Positions 1 to 8,375 are shown, counted from the stretch's first letter. The stretch is DNA of 64,000 nucleotides from Pelagerythrobacter rhizovicinus (GCF_004135625.1 NZ_SDPV01000001.1:804501-868500), one strand, 5' to 3'. Translations and numbers: made by a program. The notes: generated by a model not told the origin, from the letters alone.

Positions 1-427
1 CGATCCAGCGATAGGCGCGCAGCAAGCCTTCCTTGCCCGCCGTGACTTCCGCGGGATCGGGGCCGTTCTTGCCGACGATGTAAGCCATCACGACCCGCAT
101 GACGCCGCCCATCACGTAGTTGTCGAACACCCGGTCGAGCATACGCGTGACCGACGCTTGCGCGGGATCCTCGGGGATCAGCGGGGCCGGGCCGGGGTGA
201 CGGAGCGCGAGATGCTCGACGACCGAGGTCGCCTCGATCACCGTAATGTCGCCGTCGACCAGTACAGGGAACTTGCCCGCAGGATGCGCTGCCTGCACAA
301 ACTCGGCATTCTGCGGATGCTCTTCCCCGACCTCGCGGAATTCGAACGCCGTCCCGTTCGCATAGAGCGGGATCAGCGCCTTCCAGGTGTAGGATGAGAA
401 CGGATGGCCGTAGAGCGCGAGCGTCAT
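1..427 (-). CDS. Glutathione S-transferase, 3' part cut by window edge
   Basis: Reading leftward from the ATG at 427, 142 codons are open to the window edge, so the C-terminal helical domain is incomplete. The N-terminus MTLALYGHPFSSYTWKALIP is a thioredoxin-fold start with a Ser-rich G-site (FSSYTWK). KFPVLVD carries the cis-Pro, and an E-A-T-S stretch gives the glutathione-binding Ser. The family conjugates glutathione to electrophiles or peroxides in the cytoplasm; the substrate cannot be read from sequence. The start overlaps the stop of the upstream glutathione transferase by four bases (ATGA), so it is the last visible gene of the detoxification operon that begins at 5392. It differs in the G-site from the three mutually similar transferases upstream. 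Confidence 0.85.
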   Translation of the reverse strand, partial: MTLALYGHPFSSYTWKALIPLYANGTAFEFREVGEEHPQNAEFVQAAHPAGKFPVLVDGDITVIEATSVVEHLALRHPGPAPLIPEDPAQASVTRMLDRVFDNYVMGGVMRVVMAYIVGKNGPDPAEVTAGKEGLLRAYRWI

Positions 428-1071
428 GACGAAAGCTCCTCGAACACGGCCAGTTGCGCCTCGAACGCGCGCTGGTAGGCGGGCCGCGCCAGCCCGCGCG
501 CCACGTAGTCGCTGAGCGTTGGGTAGTCTTCCAAGATGTTCGTTCCTTCCAGCCTGCGCAGCACCATGATCATCATCAGGTCGCCTGCGCTGAATCCTCC
601 GTCGAGCCACTCGGCATCCGCGAGCCGGCCTGCGAGTTGGTTCAATCTGATGCGGACCCGGTCGTCCAGGAGCGGCAGGCGCGCCGCGTACCAGCTCCTG
701 TCTGCTTCGGTGTACTTTACCTGTTCCCGCTCGACGACTGGCGGCTCCACCGTGTTCAGCGCGGCGAAGAGCCAGCCGATCGCGCGCGCGCGCGCGTCGG
801 GATCGTCGGGCAGCAGGCCCGGGCGCCGCATCGCGATGTGGAGCACGATTGCGCCCGATTCGAACAGCACGAGGTTGCCTTCCTCGTACGTTGGGATCTG
901 TCCGAAGGGATGAAGTGCCAGGTGCTCCGGGCGCTTCATCTCGTCGAACGAAACCAGCCCTACGTCGTAGGGCTGATCCGCTTCCTCGAGCGCCCAGCGC
1001 ACGCGCATGTCGCGCGCGAGCCCCTGGCCCTTGTCGGGCGACTGGGCGAAGGCGGTAATGATAGGGCGCAT
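424..1071 (-). CDS. Glutathione S-transferase family protein
   Basis: 215 aa, about the usual length of a soluble glutathione transferase. The thioredoxin-fold N-domain (about residues 1-85) has the cis-Pro in FGQIP and the glutathione-contacting Glu-Ser in LFESGA; a helical C-domain follows. It is clearly paralogous to the transferases at 2395-3039 and 3792-4481: all share an R-D-x-R-x-R-W-A-x-E-E-A helix and the FESGA motif, so this operon holds a local gene family. No obvious catalytic Ser, Tyr or Cys is seen at the N-terminus, so activity is uncertain. It lies 28 bp after the PhnB-like gene and overlaps the next transferase by ATGA. Confidence 0.85.
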   Translation of the reverse strand: MRPIITAFAQSPDKGQGLARDMRVRWALEEADQPYDVGLVSFDEMKRPEHLALHPFGQIPTYEEGNLVLFESGAIVLHIAMRRPGLLPDDPDARARAIGWLFAALNTVEPPVVEREQVKYTEADRSWYAARLPLLDDRVRIRLNQLAGRLADAEWLDGGFSAGDLMMIMVLRRLEGTNILEDYPTLSDYVARGLARPAYQRAFEAQLAVFEELSS

Positions 1072-1099
1072 CAGTCGCTCCAGTCCATCGGATGGCGGC

Positions 1100-1576
1100 T
1101 CAGCCGCCGCGCCGTGCGGCTTCGATCCTGGCGACGTCGATCTTCTGCATCGTCATCATAGCCTCGAAAGCGCGCTGCGCTTCGTCGCCGCCCGCAGCCA
1201 TGGCCTCGGTCAGAACGCGCGGGGTGATCTGCCAGTTGAGGCCCCACTTGTCCTTGCACCAGCCGCAGGCCGATTCCGCTCCACCATTGCCGACGATCGC
1301 ATCCCAGTAGCGGTCGGTCTCCTCCTGATCGTCGGTCGCGATCTGGAACGAGAACGCCTCGGTTTGCGGGAAGGTGGGACCACCGTTGATACCTATGCAC
1401 GGAATGCCGCACACCGTGAACTCGACGGTGAGCACGTCCCCCTCTTTTCCGCCGGGGAAGTCCGACGGCGCCTTGCGCACCGCGGTCACCTCGCTGTCGG
1501 GGAAAGTCTCGGAATAAAACCTGGCGGCTTCTTCCGCATCGCGGTCGAACCACAGGCAGATCGTGTTCTTGTTCAT
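1100..1576 (-). CDS. VOC-fold PhnB-like protein
   Basis: 158 aa from ATG 1576, chosen over the longer reading from 1642 because GAGGAG sits just upstream and the longer form would overlap the preceding gene. The sequence begins MNKNTICLWFDRDAEEAARF, typical of the PhnB/3-demethylubiquinone-like branch of the VOC superfamily (beta-alpha-beta-beta-beta modules). CGWCKDKWGLNWQI near residue 115 is the family signature. Such proteins are metal-binding lyase, dioxygenase or resistance folds, and the substrate is unknown. It sits in the glutathione transferase/VOC operon, 11 bp after another VOC gene. Confidence 0.8.
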   Translation of the reverse strand: MNKNTICLWFDRDAEEAARFYSETFPDSEVTAVRKAPSDFPGGKEGDVLTVEFTVCGIPCIGINGGPTFPQTEAFSFQIATDDQEETDRYWDAIVGNGGAESACGWCKDKWGLNWQITPRVLTEAMAAGGDEAQRAFEAMMTMQKIDVARIEAARRGG

Positions 1577-1587
1577 TCTCGCTCTCC

Positions 1588-2391
1588 TCAAATTTTGCGT
1601 GGGCCGACGAAGCCGATCGCCGCGCCCTGCGGGTCCAGGCAATGGAACGCGAATTCGCCGCCGGGAATTTCCATGATCTCGTCGAGGAGCTTCCCCCCGC
1701 CGTCAGCGACAGCCTTGGCCGCGCGGTCAATGTCGTCGACCCCGACGTAGTACGTCCAGACCGACTGTGGCACGTCGGGCATCTTCGGCATCATTGCACC
1801 GATCATCCCGTCGCCCTGATGGATGAACAGGTAATCGCCCATTTCACCCATCGGCATCTTGTCCTTCTGCTCCCATCCGAACAATTCGGTGTAGAGCGCG
1901 ACGGCGGCATCGGTGTCGGTCGTCTGCAGCTCGTTCCAGCGCACGTGCTGCGGTTTCTCGTAGTCGAACACGTCGCTTTGCGCGTCGGGCCGATCGGCAG
2001 GCGGGGTCGGCGTCATCACGTAGATCGGCGCGCCCTGCGGGTCGGCGACCATGGCCATGCGGCCCACGCCTTCGAGATCGTGCGGGCCGGTGAAGACCGT
2101 TCCGCCGGCCTCGACGATCCGCGCGACCGCGGCGTCGACATCGGGAACGTGAACATAGCCGAACCAGCCGGGGCGAGCCCCGCTTTCGCACATCGCGTCG
2201 GTCAGGGCGAGCACGCCGCCGGCGTCCCCGCCGTCGCTGCGCTTGATCATGCGATAGTCCGGTCCGCCCGCGGGCATCGAGCTTTCCGCTTCGATGTCCC
2301 AGCCGACCACCTCGCGGTAGAACGCCCGCGCGCCCGCGGGATCGGGGGTCATCAGTTCGTACCAGATGAAGCTGCCTTTATCCTCGGCCAT
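1588..2391 (-). CDS. Two-domain VOC/glyoxalase family protein
   Basis: 267 aa with two tandem VOC modules, about residues 5-120 and 135-262. Each begins with a W-Y/N-E-L motif (FIWYELMTPD, then VRWNELQTTD) and carries F-x-G-W-like turns. Each module belongs to the glyoxalase/bleomycin-resistance superfamily, which binds a divalent metal between paired modules. Twin-domain members are often annotated as hydroxylases or glyoxalase-like proteins, but no substrate can be assigned. It starts 3 bp after the upstream transferase stop and lies in the HxlR-linked operon. Confidence 0.85.
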   Translation of the reverse strand: MAEDKGSFIWYELMTPDPAGARAFYREVVGWDIEAESSMPAGGPDYRMIKRSDGGDAGGVLALTDAMCESGARPGWFGYVHVPDVDAAVARIVEAGGTVFTGPHDLEGVGRMAMVADPQGAPIYVMTPTPPADRPDAQSDVFDYEKPQHVRWNELQTTDTDAAVALYTELFGWEQKDKMPMGEMGDYLFIHQGDGMIGAMMPKMPDVPQSVWTYYVGVDDIDRAAKAVADGGGKLLDEIMEIPGGEFAFHCLDPQGAAIGFVGPRKI

Positions 2392-2394
2392 TTG

Positions 2395-3039
2395 TCAGTC
2401 TCCCTTCCTTGTCTCGTCCGCCGCCGCGAAATGCGCGAGCTGGTCCGCGCGCGCCTTCGCGAAGGCAGGGCGGGCGGTGACGCGTGCGACATAGGCCTCG
2501 GTCGCCGGCCGCTCGCCGTGCGCGCGCACCTTGGCGACGCGCAGTACGTCCGCCATGATCAGGTCGGCGGCGGTGAAGCGGCCGGCGGCAAGCCACTCAC
2601 GCTCCGCCAGAACGTTTTCGAGTTGGTTCAGGCGATTGTCGAGCCAGCCGGTCAGGCCATTGTCCGCGCCGCCCACTATGCTCAGGAACCACCACGGCAC
2701 CGAGACCATCTCGATCGAGTTGAGCGCGCTCACCACCCACTGCAGCACTTGCGCTTCGCCGACCGCGTCGCGCGGCATCAAGGCCTCGCTCTTCCGCGCC
2801 AGATGGATCAGGCACGCCCCGCTTTCGAACAGCGCGATCTCGCCATCCTCAAGCATCGGCACCTGGCCGAACGGCTGGCGGTCGAGGTGATTGGTCTCGC
2901 GATCGTCGAAGGCGACCGTGCGGACGGCATAGGGCAGGCCCGCCTCCTCGCACGCCCAGCGGAGCCGGAGGTCGCGCACGAAACCGCGCGGACCCTCCGG
3001 CACCCAGTCGTAGGTCCAGATCGTGATGGTCTCGGGCAT
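2395..3039 (-). CDS. Glutathione S-transferase family protein
   Basis: 214 aa. Thioredoxin-fold N-domain with WTYDWVPEG near the start, FGQVP cis-Pro and LFESGA glutathione-binding motif, then an alpha-helical C-domain. It belongs to the same local paralogue group as the products at 424-1071 and 3792-4481. It is 19 bp downstream of the DUF1428 gene and 3 bp from the next VOC gene, so the genes are surely co-transcribed. A cytoplasmic glutathione-dependent detoxification role is family knowledge; the specific reaction is not visible. Confidence 0.85.
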   Translation of the reverse strand: MPETITIWTYDWVPEGPRGFVRDLRLRWACEEAGLPYAVRTVAFDDRETNHLDRQPFGQVPMLEDGEIALFESGACLIHLARKSEALMPRDAVGEAQVLQWVVSALNSIEMVSVPWWFLSIVGGADNGLTGWLDNRLNQLENVLAEREWLAAGRFTAADLIMADVLRVAKVRAHGERPATEAYVARVTARPAFAKARADQLAHFAAADETRKGD

Positions 3040-3058
3040 CGGTACCGTCGTCCTTCGA

Positions 3059-3775
3059 TCAAACGTCGACGATCGGGCGGAAGCCGCCCCAGAACATGCG
3101 CTGGCCGTCGAACGGCATTTCGCCCTGGGGCTGCATGTCCGGATCGGACATGATCGCTTCCCATGCCTTGTCGCGCGTCGGCTTGTCGGGCCATTCGACG
3201 TAGGAGAAGATTACCCCTTCGCCGTCCTCGGCCTTCACAGCGCGGCGATAGTCGGTCACTTTGCCGTCGGGGATATCGTCGCCCCAGGCCTCGACCACAC
3301 GGACCGCGCCGCGCTCGATGAACTTGCCGGCGACGCTCTGGGCCAGTTCGCGATAGGCGTCTTTCTTGTCCACGGGGACCGGCACCAGATAGCCGTCGGT
3401 ATAGCCCGGCTTACCTTCGCCGCGCTCGTCGACGATCGCGTCGAACCCGCCGAAGATCATGCGCTTGCCGTCGAAGGGCATGGTCTCGCCCATCTTCTCC
3501 ATCCGCTCGTCGCTCATGATCTTCTCGTTGGCGGCATCGCGGGTCGCCTTGTCGGGATATTCGAACCACGAGAACACGACCGTCTCGTCGTCCTTCGCCT
3601 GCACGGCGCCGTAGAAGTCGGTCACCTTGCCGTTGGGCACGTCGTCGCCCCAGGTTTCGACCATGCGGGCGGCGCCGAACTCGCGGAACAGCGGCGCCGC
3701 ATCTTCGGCGTGCTTGCGATAGGCATCCTTGTTCGCGGTCGGAACCGCAGCGACAAATCCTTCCAGGTACGTCAT
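3059..3775 (-). CDS. Tandem DUF1428 protein
   Basis: 238 aa made of two copies of the DUF1428 (YbaA-like) domain, about residues 1-120 and 121-238. The copies are readily aligned by eye: Y-x-x-G-x-x-x-x-V-P near each start, V-E-T/A-W-G-D-D-V/I-P-x-G-K-V-T-D in the middle, and M-P-F-D-G-x-R-M-x-x-G-G-F at each end. The usual family member is a single domain of about 117 aa in the dimeric alpha/beta-barrel (ABM-like) class, so the fusion probably makes an internal dimer. Function is unknown. It lies between two glutathione transferases in the operon. Confidence 0.8.
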   Translation of the reverse strand: MTYLEGFVAAVPTANKDAYRKHAEDAAPLFREFGAARMVETWGDDVPNGKVTDFYGAVQAKDDETVVFSWFEYPDKATRDAANEKIMSDERMEKMGETMPFDGKRMIFGGFDAIVDERGEGKPGYTDGYLVPVPVDKKDAYRELAQSVAGKFIERGAVRVVEAWGDDIPDGKVTDYRRAVKAEDGEGVIFSYVEWPDKPTRDKAWEAIMSDPDMQPQGEMPFDGQRMFWGGFRPIVDV

Positions 3776-3791
3776 CGTCTCTCTCCTTGGA

Positions 3792-4481
3792 TTATGCGTC
3801 GCCCCATCCGGCGGGCGGCTTGCCGGTAAATCCCTGATGGTGCGCTTCCAGCGCGCGCTGAAAGGCGGGGCGAGCCTCGCCGCGCTCGCGGTAGGCGGCG
3901 AGGCTCGGATAGCGATCGAACATGTCGGCGAGTTCGCCGCCGACCATCTGCAGCACTGCGATCATCATCAGGTCGCCCGCGCTGAACGTGCCTTCGAGCC
4001 ACTCGGTGTCCCCGAGCCGGCTGGAAAGCTCGCCCAGGCGCTCGTCGACCCGTTCGCGGATCGCGGGCTTGCGCGGCTCGGACCATGGCTGATCCGCTTC
4101 GAAGATCGTGGCAACGGCCCAATCGCTCAGGTGTGGCTCGATGGTGTTGAGCGCGGCGAAGACCCACTCGGCGGCGCGGGCCCGGGCATGCGGTCCTTCC
4201 GGCAGCAGGCCCGGTGCGCGGTCCGCGATATGGAGCACGATCGCGCCCGACTCGAACAGCGTCAGGTCGTCTTCTTCGAACGTCGGAACCTGGCCGAACG
4301 GCTGGCGGGCGCGATGCGCGGGCATCTTCTGCGTGCCTTGCGGGAGATATTCGACCCGGTAATTGAGCCCGGCTTCCTCCAGCGCCCAGCGCACCCGCAG
4401 GTCGCGGACGAGGCCGCGCGCGAAATCGGGCACCCAGTCGTAGGCCGTGATCGTGATTGGAGCATTGGGATCGACGGCCAT
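3792..4481 (-). CDS. Glutathione S-transferase family protein
   Basis: 229 aa from ATG 4481. A longer reading from 4541 exists, but GGGGAG precedes 4481 and the start then falls 2 bp after the DoxX-like stop, which is the better fit. N-domain motifs are ITAYDWVPDFARGL, FGQVPTFEED (cis-Pro) and LFESGAIVLHIA (glutathione contact); a helical C-domain follows. It is the closest relative of the 424-1071 product within the window. Likely cytoplasmic glutathione conjugation or peroxidase activity, by family only. Confidence 0.85.
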   Translation of the reverse strand: MAVDPNAPITITAYDWVPDFARGLVRDLRVRWALEEAGLNYRVEYLPQGTQKMPAHRARQPFGQVPTFEEDDLTLFESGAIVLHIADRAPGLLPEGPHARARAAEWVFAALNTIEPHLSDWAVATIFEADQPWSEPRKPAIRERVDERLGELSSRLGDTEWLEGTFSAGDLMMIAVLQMVGGELADMFDRYPSLAAYRERGEARPAFQRALEAHHQGFTGKPPAGWGDA

Positions 4482-4483
4482 GA

Positions 4484-4921
4484 TCAGTTCTCCCCGCGGT
4501 TGAATGGGAAGACGGAGCGGAGCGCCGGATTCCTCAGCCACAGCCCGCCCCAGACCATTAGGCCGAGGTAGACTCCGAACAGCGTATGCGTCGGCAGGGG
4601 GCTGTCGATCCGCAGGTGGGTGGCGATCGCCCCGCCGAGATAGCCGGTGATCAGAACGGCACCGAGCACCGCGGTGCGCGGCCAGATGTAGAGCAGGGTC
4701 GGGATCAAAAGGAGGATCGCGAGCGTGTACATCGTGCCCACTTCCGGCGGCCAGCCGAGATCGGGCGGGCTGTACTTGATCGCGAACTCGGGGGCGGCCA
4801 ATTTGAAACCGGCGTCGAACAGCAGGAAGGCGATCACCAGTCCGCTGAGAACCCGCCCGACCCAGACCCCGGCCGGGGTCGAGGATCCGGCGGGAAGGGC
4901 GTTGTCGGCAACAGTAGCCAT
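4484..4921 (-). CDS. DoxX-like inner-membrane protein
   Basis: 145 aa with four predicted membrane helices, about residues 22-42, 65-83, 87-105 and 115-130, the usual DoxX_2 layout. Charged residues are few and lie at the ends. The family occurs beside oxidoreductases and glyoxalase or HxlR genes, and its biochemical role is not settled. It is 33 bp downstream of the VOC gene that begins the operon and 2 bp from the next glutathione transferase, which suggests a membrane component of the same stress response. Confidence 0.75.
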   Translation of the reverse strand: MATVADNALPAGSSTPAGVWVGRVLSGLVIAFLLFDAGFKLAAPEFAIKYSPPDLGWPPEVGTMYTLAILLLIPTLLYIWPRTAVLGAVLITGYLGGAIATHLRIDSPLPTHTLFGVYLGLMVWGGLWLRNPALRSVFPFNRGEN

Positions 4922-4954
4922 CGGTTTGCTCCTCTCTTCAGAAGGACACGCGGA

Positions 4955-5392
4955 TCAGCTCGCGGGCTGCTCGGCCGGATGGTCGCCTTCGGGCAGGGCG
5001 CTCATGTCCATGAACGCGTTCTCCCAGATGTGTCCGTCGGGATCCTCGAAACTGCGGCCGTACATGAAGCCGAGGTCCTGCTTGGGCGTCGGGTCCGCCT
5101 TGCCGCCGGCGGCGACAGCCTTGCGGACGATCTCCTCGACCGCGTCCTGGCTGTCCTGGCTCAGTGCGAGCATCACTTGCGCGCTTTCGTGCGCATCGGG
5201 AATCGTCTTGCTGGTGAAGGTCTTCCAGAAGTCGTGCTTCAGCAGCATGACATAGATCGCGTCCGACCAGACCATGCTGACGGCATTGTCGTCGCTGAAC
5301 TGCGGATTGTTGGTGAAGCCCACGGCTTCGTAGAACGCCTTCGACCGGGCGAGGTCGGTGACGGGCAGGTTCACAAAGAGCATCTTGGTCAT
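4955..5392 (-). CDS. VOC family protein, first gene of detoxification operon
   Basis: 145 aa from ATG 5392. The longer reading to 5671 would run through the divergent HxlR gene and its control region, so it is rejected. The protein begins MTKMLFVNLPVTDLARSKAF, the standard start of a single-module VOC/glyoxalase protein, with Y-x-x-x-G-F and a late F-E-D-P-D-G-H-I-W-E metal-ligand Glu motif. Relatives are often annotated as lactoylglutathione lyases, but the true substrate is unknown. It is transcribed away from the HxlR regulator at 5484 and is the likely primary target of that regulator. Confidence 0.85.
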   Translation of the reverse strand: MTKMLFVNLPVTDLARSKAFYEAVGFTNNPQFSDDNAVSMVWSDAIYVMLLKHDFWKTFTSKTIPDAHESAQVMLALSQDSQDAVEEIVRKAVAAGGKADPTPKQDLGFMYGRSFEDPDGHIWENAFMDMSALPEGDHPAEQPAS

Positions 5393-5440
5393 GGCGGTTT
5401 CCTCTCGATTTCTCGCGTCGCCTTTTCGCTCTGGGCGAAT

Positions 5441-5500
5441 CGGAACTTGCTTTTTCTGATCGACTCGGTTACAAAAAGCAACCATGAAGTTACAAAAAGA
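5441..5500. promoter_or_regulatory. Probable HxlR operator/divergent control region
   Basis: The 91-bp gap between the divergent VOC gene and the HxlR gene holds a direct repeat GTTACAAAAAG at 5468-5478 and 5489-5499, exactly 21 bp apart, about two helical turns. GCTTTTT at 5449-5455 is the inverted match of AAAAAGC at 5473-5479. The second direct repeat lies inside the first codons of the regulator gene. HxlR-type regulators bind short repeats near their own promoter, so autoregulation plus control of the operon is inferred. Confidence 0.55.
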
Positions 5501-6179
5501 AACTGATGCTGCGAAATCCCCCCATGGCAAATGGTATGGCGACGCCTGCGGCACCGCGTTCGCCATGGAGCTCGTCGGGGAGCGGTGGTCGCTGCTGATC
5601 GTCAGGGAACTGATGCTCGGCGCGCGCCGCTTCTCCGACATCAGGGCCGCTTTGCCGGGGATCAGCGCCAAGGTGCTGACCGAACGGTTGGCCTCGCTCG
5701 AGGAAGCGGGCGTGCTCGTCCGCCGCCAATTGCCGTCGCCGGTGAAAGCGCAGGTCTACGAACTCACCGAATGGGGCTACGCCGCCGAGCCGCTGATCCA
5801 GGAGGCCGGACGCTGGGCCGCGCAATCGAGTGCGCACGACCCGACGCTACCGCTCTCGAACGTCTCGCTGATGCTGTCGATGCGCACGATGGTCGACAAG
5901 GCGCGGATCGGCGAGATCGAGGGCACGATCGGCTTTGCCATCGGCGAAGACGGCTTCGTCGCCGAACCGGGCGAGGGCGTGCTGCCGATCCGGCGCGGCG
6001 ATCCCGACGAAGCCGACGCGATCTTCCGTGCGCCGATTGCCGCGGTGATCGCAGGTGGGCTCTACGCCGGCGTGGCGTGGGAGGAACTGGAGCGCGGGGT
6101 CGGCCTCTCGATCGAGGGCGACCGCGATCTGGCCCTGCGTTACGCCAGCATGTTCAGCCTGCCGCCCAAGCTGGCCTAG
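5484..6179 (+). CDS. HxlR-family transcriptional regulator with C-terminal extension
   Basis: 231 aa. Residues about 10-110 form the winged helix-turn-helix HxlR domain: CGTAFAMELVGERWSLLIVR, then R-F-S-D-I, then ISAKVLTERLASLEEAGVLV (recognition helix), then Y-E-L-T-E-W-G. The leading Cys of the family (C19) is present, as in redox- or aldehyde-sensing members. Usual HxlR proteins are 110-130 aa; here about 110 more residues follow, resembling an SCP2/sterol-carrier-like or ligand-binding extension. It is divergent from the nine-gene detoxification operon and probably its regulator; effector unknown. Confidence 0.85.
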   Translation: MKLQKETDAAKSPHGKWYGDACGTAFAMELVGERWSLLIVRELMLGARRFSDIRAALPGISAKVLTERLASLEEAGVLVRRQLPSPVKAQVYELTEWGYAAEPLIQEAGRWAAQSSAHDPTLPLSNVSLMLSMRTMVDKARIGEIEGTIGFAIGEDGFVAEPGEGVLPIRRGDPDEADAIFRAPIAAVIAGGLYAGVAWEELERGVGLSIEGDRDLALRYASMFSLPPKLA

Positions 6180-6205
6180 GCGATCTGGTCCACGTAGGCC
6201 CTCCC

Positions 6206-6235
6206 GAGCCCCTGCGAAGGCAGGGGCCTCAGGCC
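6206..6235. repeat. Half copy of GC-rich palindromic repeat family 1
   Basis: A short hairpin unit of the CCCCTGCGAAGGCAGGGG type followed by CCTCAGG. It matches one arm of the composite element at 6251-6328 and the arm at 50949-50975. Intergenic, 27 bp after the HxlR stop, so it may also act as a transcription end. Confidence 0.7.
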
Positions 6236-6250
6236 AAGCAGACCTCCCAC

Positions 6251-6328
6251 GATCCCCAGCGAAGGCTGGGGTCTCCGCCCGCTGGCGCTTCGCCCGATAG
6301 CCTGAGACCCCAGCCTTCGCTGGGGATC
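6251..6328. repeat. Composite palindromic repeat, family 1
   Basis: Two inverted arms, GATCCCCAGCGAAGGCTGGG plus GTCTC at 6251-6275 and its near-exact reverse complement at 6304-6328. Each arm is itself a hairpin. The stretch 6180-6430 contains no supportable gene and is mostly this repeat plus 100 bp of plain sequence before the end of the DUF2236 gene. Confidence 0.8.
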
Positions 6329-6430
6329 ATGCTGTCCGAATTTCAAACGCTGTGAGAGGTCGCACTATCGCGATGTTCCGGCGGAATAACCGAATAGCGT
6401 TACAATGTCAAGTGCAAAACGCCAAATAGG

Positions 6431-7270
6431 CTAATTCTGCCGAAAGGCCCAGCGCAGCGTCTTGCCGACGGCCCAGGTTGCCGCGCGGGCGGGAATCGCC
6501 TCGAGGCCCGGCCGGTCCAGCCCCAGCATCGAGCGCGCGAAGGGCGGCAGCAGCGCGATGGCCTCGGCTCTCAGCATGGTTTGCAGGGCCGGCGGCGCGC
6601 CCTCTGGCCGCTGGGTTAGCACGAGCTGCGCCACTTCGCGGGCTTCCGGCGATCCGCGCAGATCGGCGCGCAGCTCGCGGAAGATCGCCTCTGCCTCGCG
6701 CTGGTTCTCGGGTACGGGGTCCGCCCCGAGCGCACGGGCGATGACCGCGAACTGGCGGTAATACTCGTCGCGCGCGCCGTTGGACGTCTCCGGGCGCACG
6801 AGCCGCAGATAGGCGGCAAGGAAACTCGTCGCTTCCGCCACATGCACCCAGGCCAGCGTGCGCGGATCGCGGGCGGAGTACGGCGTCCCGTCGGGCAAGG
6901 TGCCGCTTACCTGCCCATGGATCCGGTTGACCCGTTCGATTGCCGCGCGGGCGTCGTTGCGATGGCCGAAGGTCGTCACGGCGATGAAGCGTGCGGTGCG
7001 CCGCAGCCGGCCGTGCATGTCCGCGCGAAAGTCCGAATGATCCAGCACGCCCTGCAGCGCGTGCGGGTGGAGCATCTGCAGCAACAGGCCGCGGATGCCG
7101 CCGACCATCATCGCCACGACATCGGCATGGACGAGGCGAATCGGTGTGTCCTTCGCGAACAGCGCTTCGTCCGAAGGCGGAACGGGCTGCTGGCCTTCCT
7201 CGTTGAAAGTCGCGCGCACCCGGCGAACCAGTTCCTGGCGAAGACGGTCGGTCGGGCGGGGCGGCGGCAT
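6431..7270 (-). CDS. DUF2236 (MpaB-like) oxygenase-family protein
   Basis: 279 aa from ATG 7270 ([10 protein letters not shown]). The longer reading to 7420 overlaps the divergent cobS start and has no family match. Motifs typical of the MpaB/latex-clearing-protein-like DUF2236 family are visible: [13 protein letters not shown] near residue 60, then a D-x-H-G-R-L-x-R-T block, and [10 protein letters not shown] near residue 140. The conserved His residues are haem-ligand candidates in that family. Substrate unknown. It is divergent from cobS with 92 bp between the starts. Confidence 0.8.
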   Translation of the reverse strand: MPPPRPTDRLRQELVRRVRATFNEEGQQPVPPSDEALFAKDTPIRLVHADVVAMMVGGIRGLLLQMLHPHALQGVLDHSDFRADMHGRLRRTARFIAVTTFGHRNDARAAIERVNRIHGQVSGTLPDGTPYSARDPRTLAWVHVAEATSFLAAYLRLVRPETSNGARDEYYRQFAVIARALGADPVPENQREAEAIFRELRADLRGSPEAREVAQLVLTQRPEGAPPALQTMLRAEAIALLPPFARSMLGLDRPGLEAIPARAATWAVGKTLRWAFRQN

Positions 7271-7362
7271 GCGGTTCAATATACCGTTGGCCGGCCGGAA
7301 TGAAATCTCGCTGTAAGCGCGCTTGCAGCCGCTCCCGCGCGCGTATAGGCACCGCGCCCGAG

Positions 7363-8355
7363 ATGAACGACATGACCGACAAGAGCTTCGAAGCCTCGAG
7401 CAAGACCGCGATGGCCGCACCCGACACCGAAGTCGACGTGCGTGAAACCTTCGGCATCGACATCGACTGGAAGGTGCCCGCCTTCTCCAAGGCGGACGAA
7501 CGCGTGCCCGATCTCGATTCGGCCTACGTGTTCGATCCCGACACGACGATGGCGATCCTCGCCGGCTTCGCGCACAACCGGCGCGTGATGGTGCAGGGCT
7601 ATCACGGCACCGGCAAGTCGACTCACATCGAGCAGGTCGCGGCGCGCCTCAACTGGCCGTGCATCCGCATCAACCTCGACGCGCATATCAGCCGTATCGA
7701 CCTCGTCGGGCGCGACGCGATCGTGCTGCGCGACGGCTTGCAGGTGACCGAATTCCGCGAAGGTCTGCTCCCCTGGGCGTTGCAGCATCCGGTGGCGCTG
7801 GTGTTCGACGAATACGACGCCGGCCGCCCGGATGTGATGTTCGTGATCCAGCGCGTGCTGGAACAGGCGGGCAAGCTCACCCTGCTCGACCAGAACCGCG
7901 TCATCCGCCCCGATCCGCATTTCCGCCTGTTCGCGACGGCGAACACGGTGGGCCTTGGCGACACCAGCGGGCTCTATCACGGCACACAGGCGATCAACCA
8001 GGGGCAGATGGACCGCTGGAACATCGTTGTCGCGCTGAACTACCTGCCGGCCGAGACCGAGCAGCAGATCGTGGCCGCGAAGAACCCGAACACCGATACC
8101 AAGACCATCGCCGACATGATCAAGGTCGCCGACCTGACCCGGCAAGGCTTCATTAATGGCGATATCTCCACGGTGATGAGTCCGCGCACGGTCATCACCT
8201 GGGCGGAGAACGCGGCCATTTTCAAGGACATCGGCTTTGCCTTCCGCCTCAGCTTCCTCAACAAGTGCGACGAGGCCGAGCGGATGCTGGTGGCCGAATA
8301 CTATCAGCGCGTCTTCGGAGAGGATCTGCCGGAGAGCGTGGTCTCCGGCGCCTGA
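7363..8355 (+). CDS. cobS: Cobaltochelatase subunit CobS
   Basis: 330 aa, the normal CobS length, from ATG 7363 (ATG 7372 is possible). It is an AAA+ ATPase with Walker [10 protein letters not shown] at residues 79-87 and Walker B ending V-F-D-E-Y at about 147-151; SPRTVITW lies in the C-terminal part. CobS and CobT form the chaperone ring that drives cobalt insertion by CobN into hydrogenobyrinate diamide in aerobic B12 synthesis. No cobT or cobN is visible here; the next gene is a penicillin-binding protein. The methylmalonyl-CoA mutase at 54140 is a B12 user in the same window. Confidence 0.92.
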   Translation: MNDMTDKSFEASSKTAMAAPDTEVDVRETFGIDIDWKVPAFSKADERVPDLDSAYVFDPDTTMAILAGFAHNRRVMVQGYHGTGKSTHIEQVAARLNWPCIRINLDAHISRIDLVGRDAIVLRDGLQVTEFREGLLPWALQHPVALVFDEYDAGRPDVMFVIQRVLEQAGKLTLLDQNRVIRPDPHFRLFATANTVGLGDTSGLYHGTQAINQGQMDRWNIVVALNYLPAETEQQIVAAKNPNTDTKTIADMIKVADLTRQGFINGDISTVMSPRTVITWAENAAIFKDIGFAFRLSFLNKCDEAERMLVAEYYQRVFGEDLPESVVSGA

Positions 8356-8375
8356 CGGCTTGCGATGCGGCGCTG

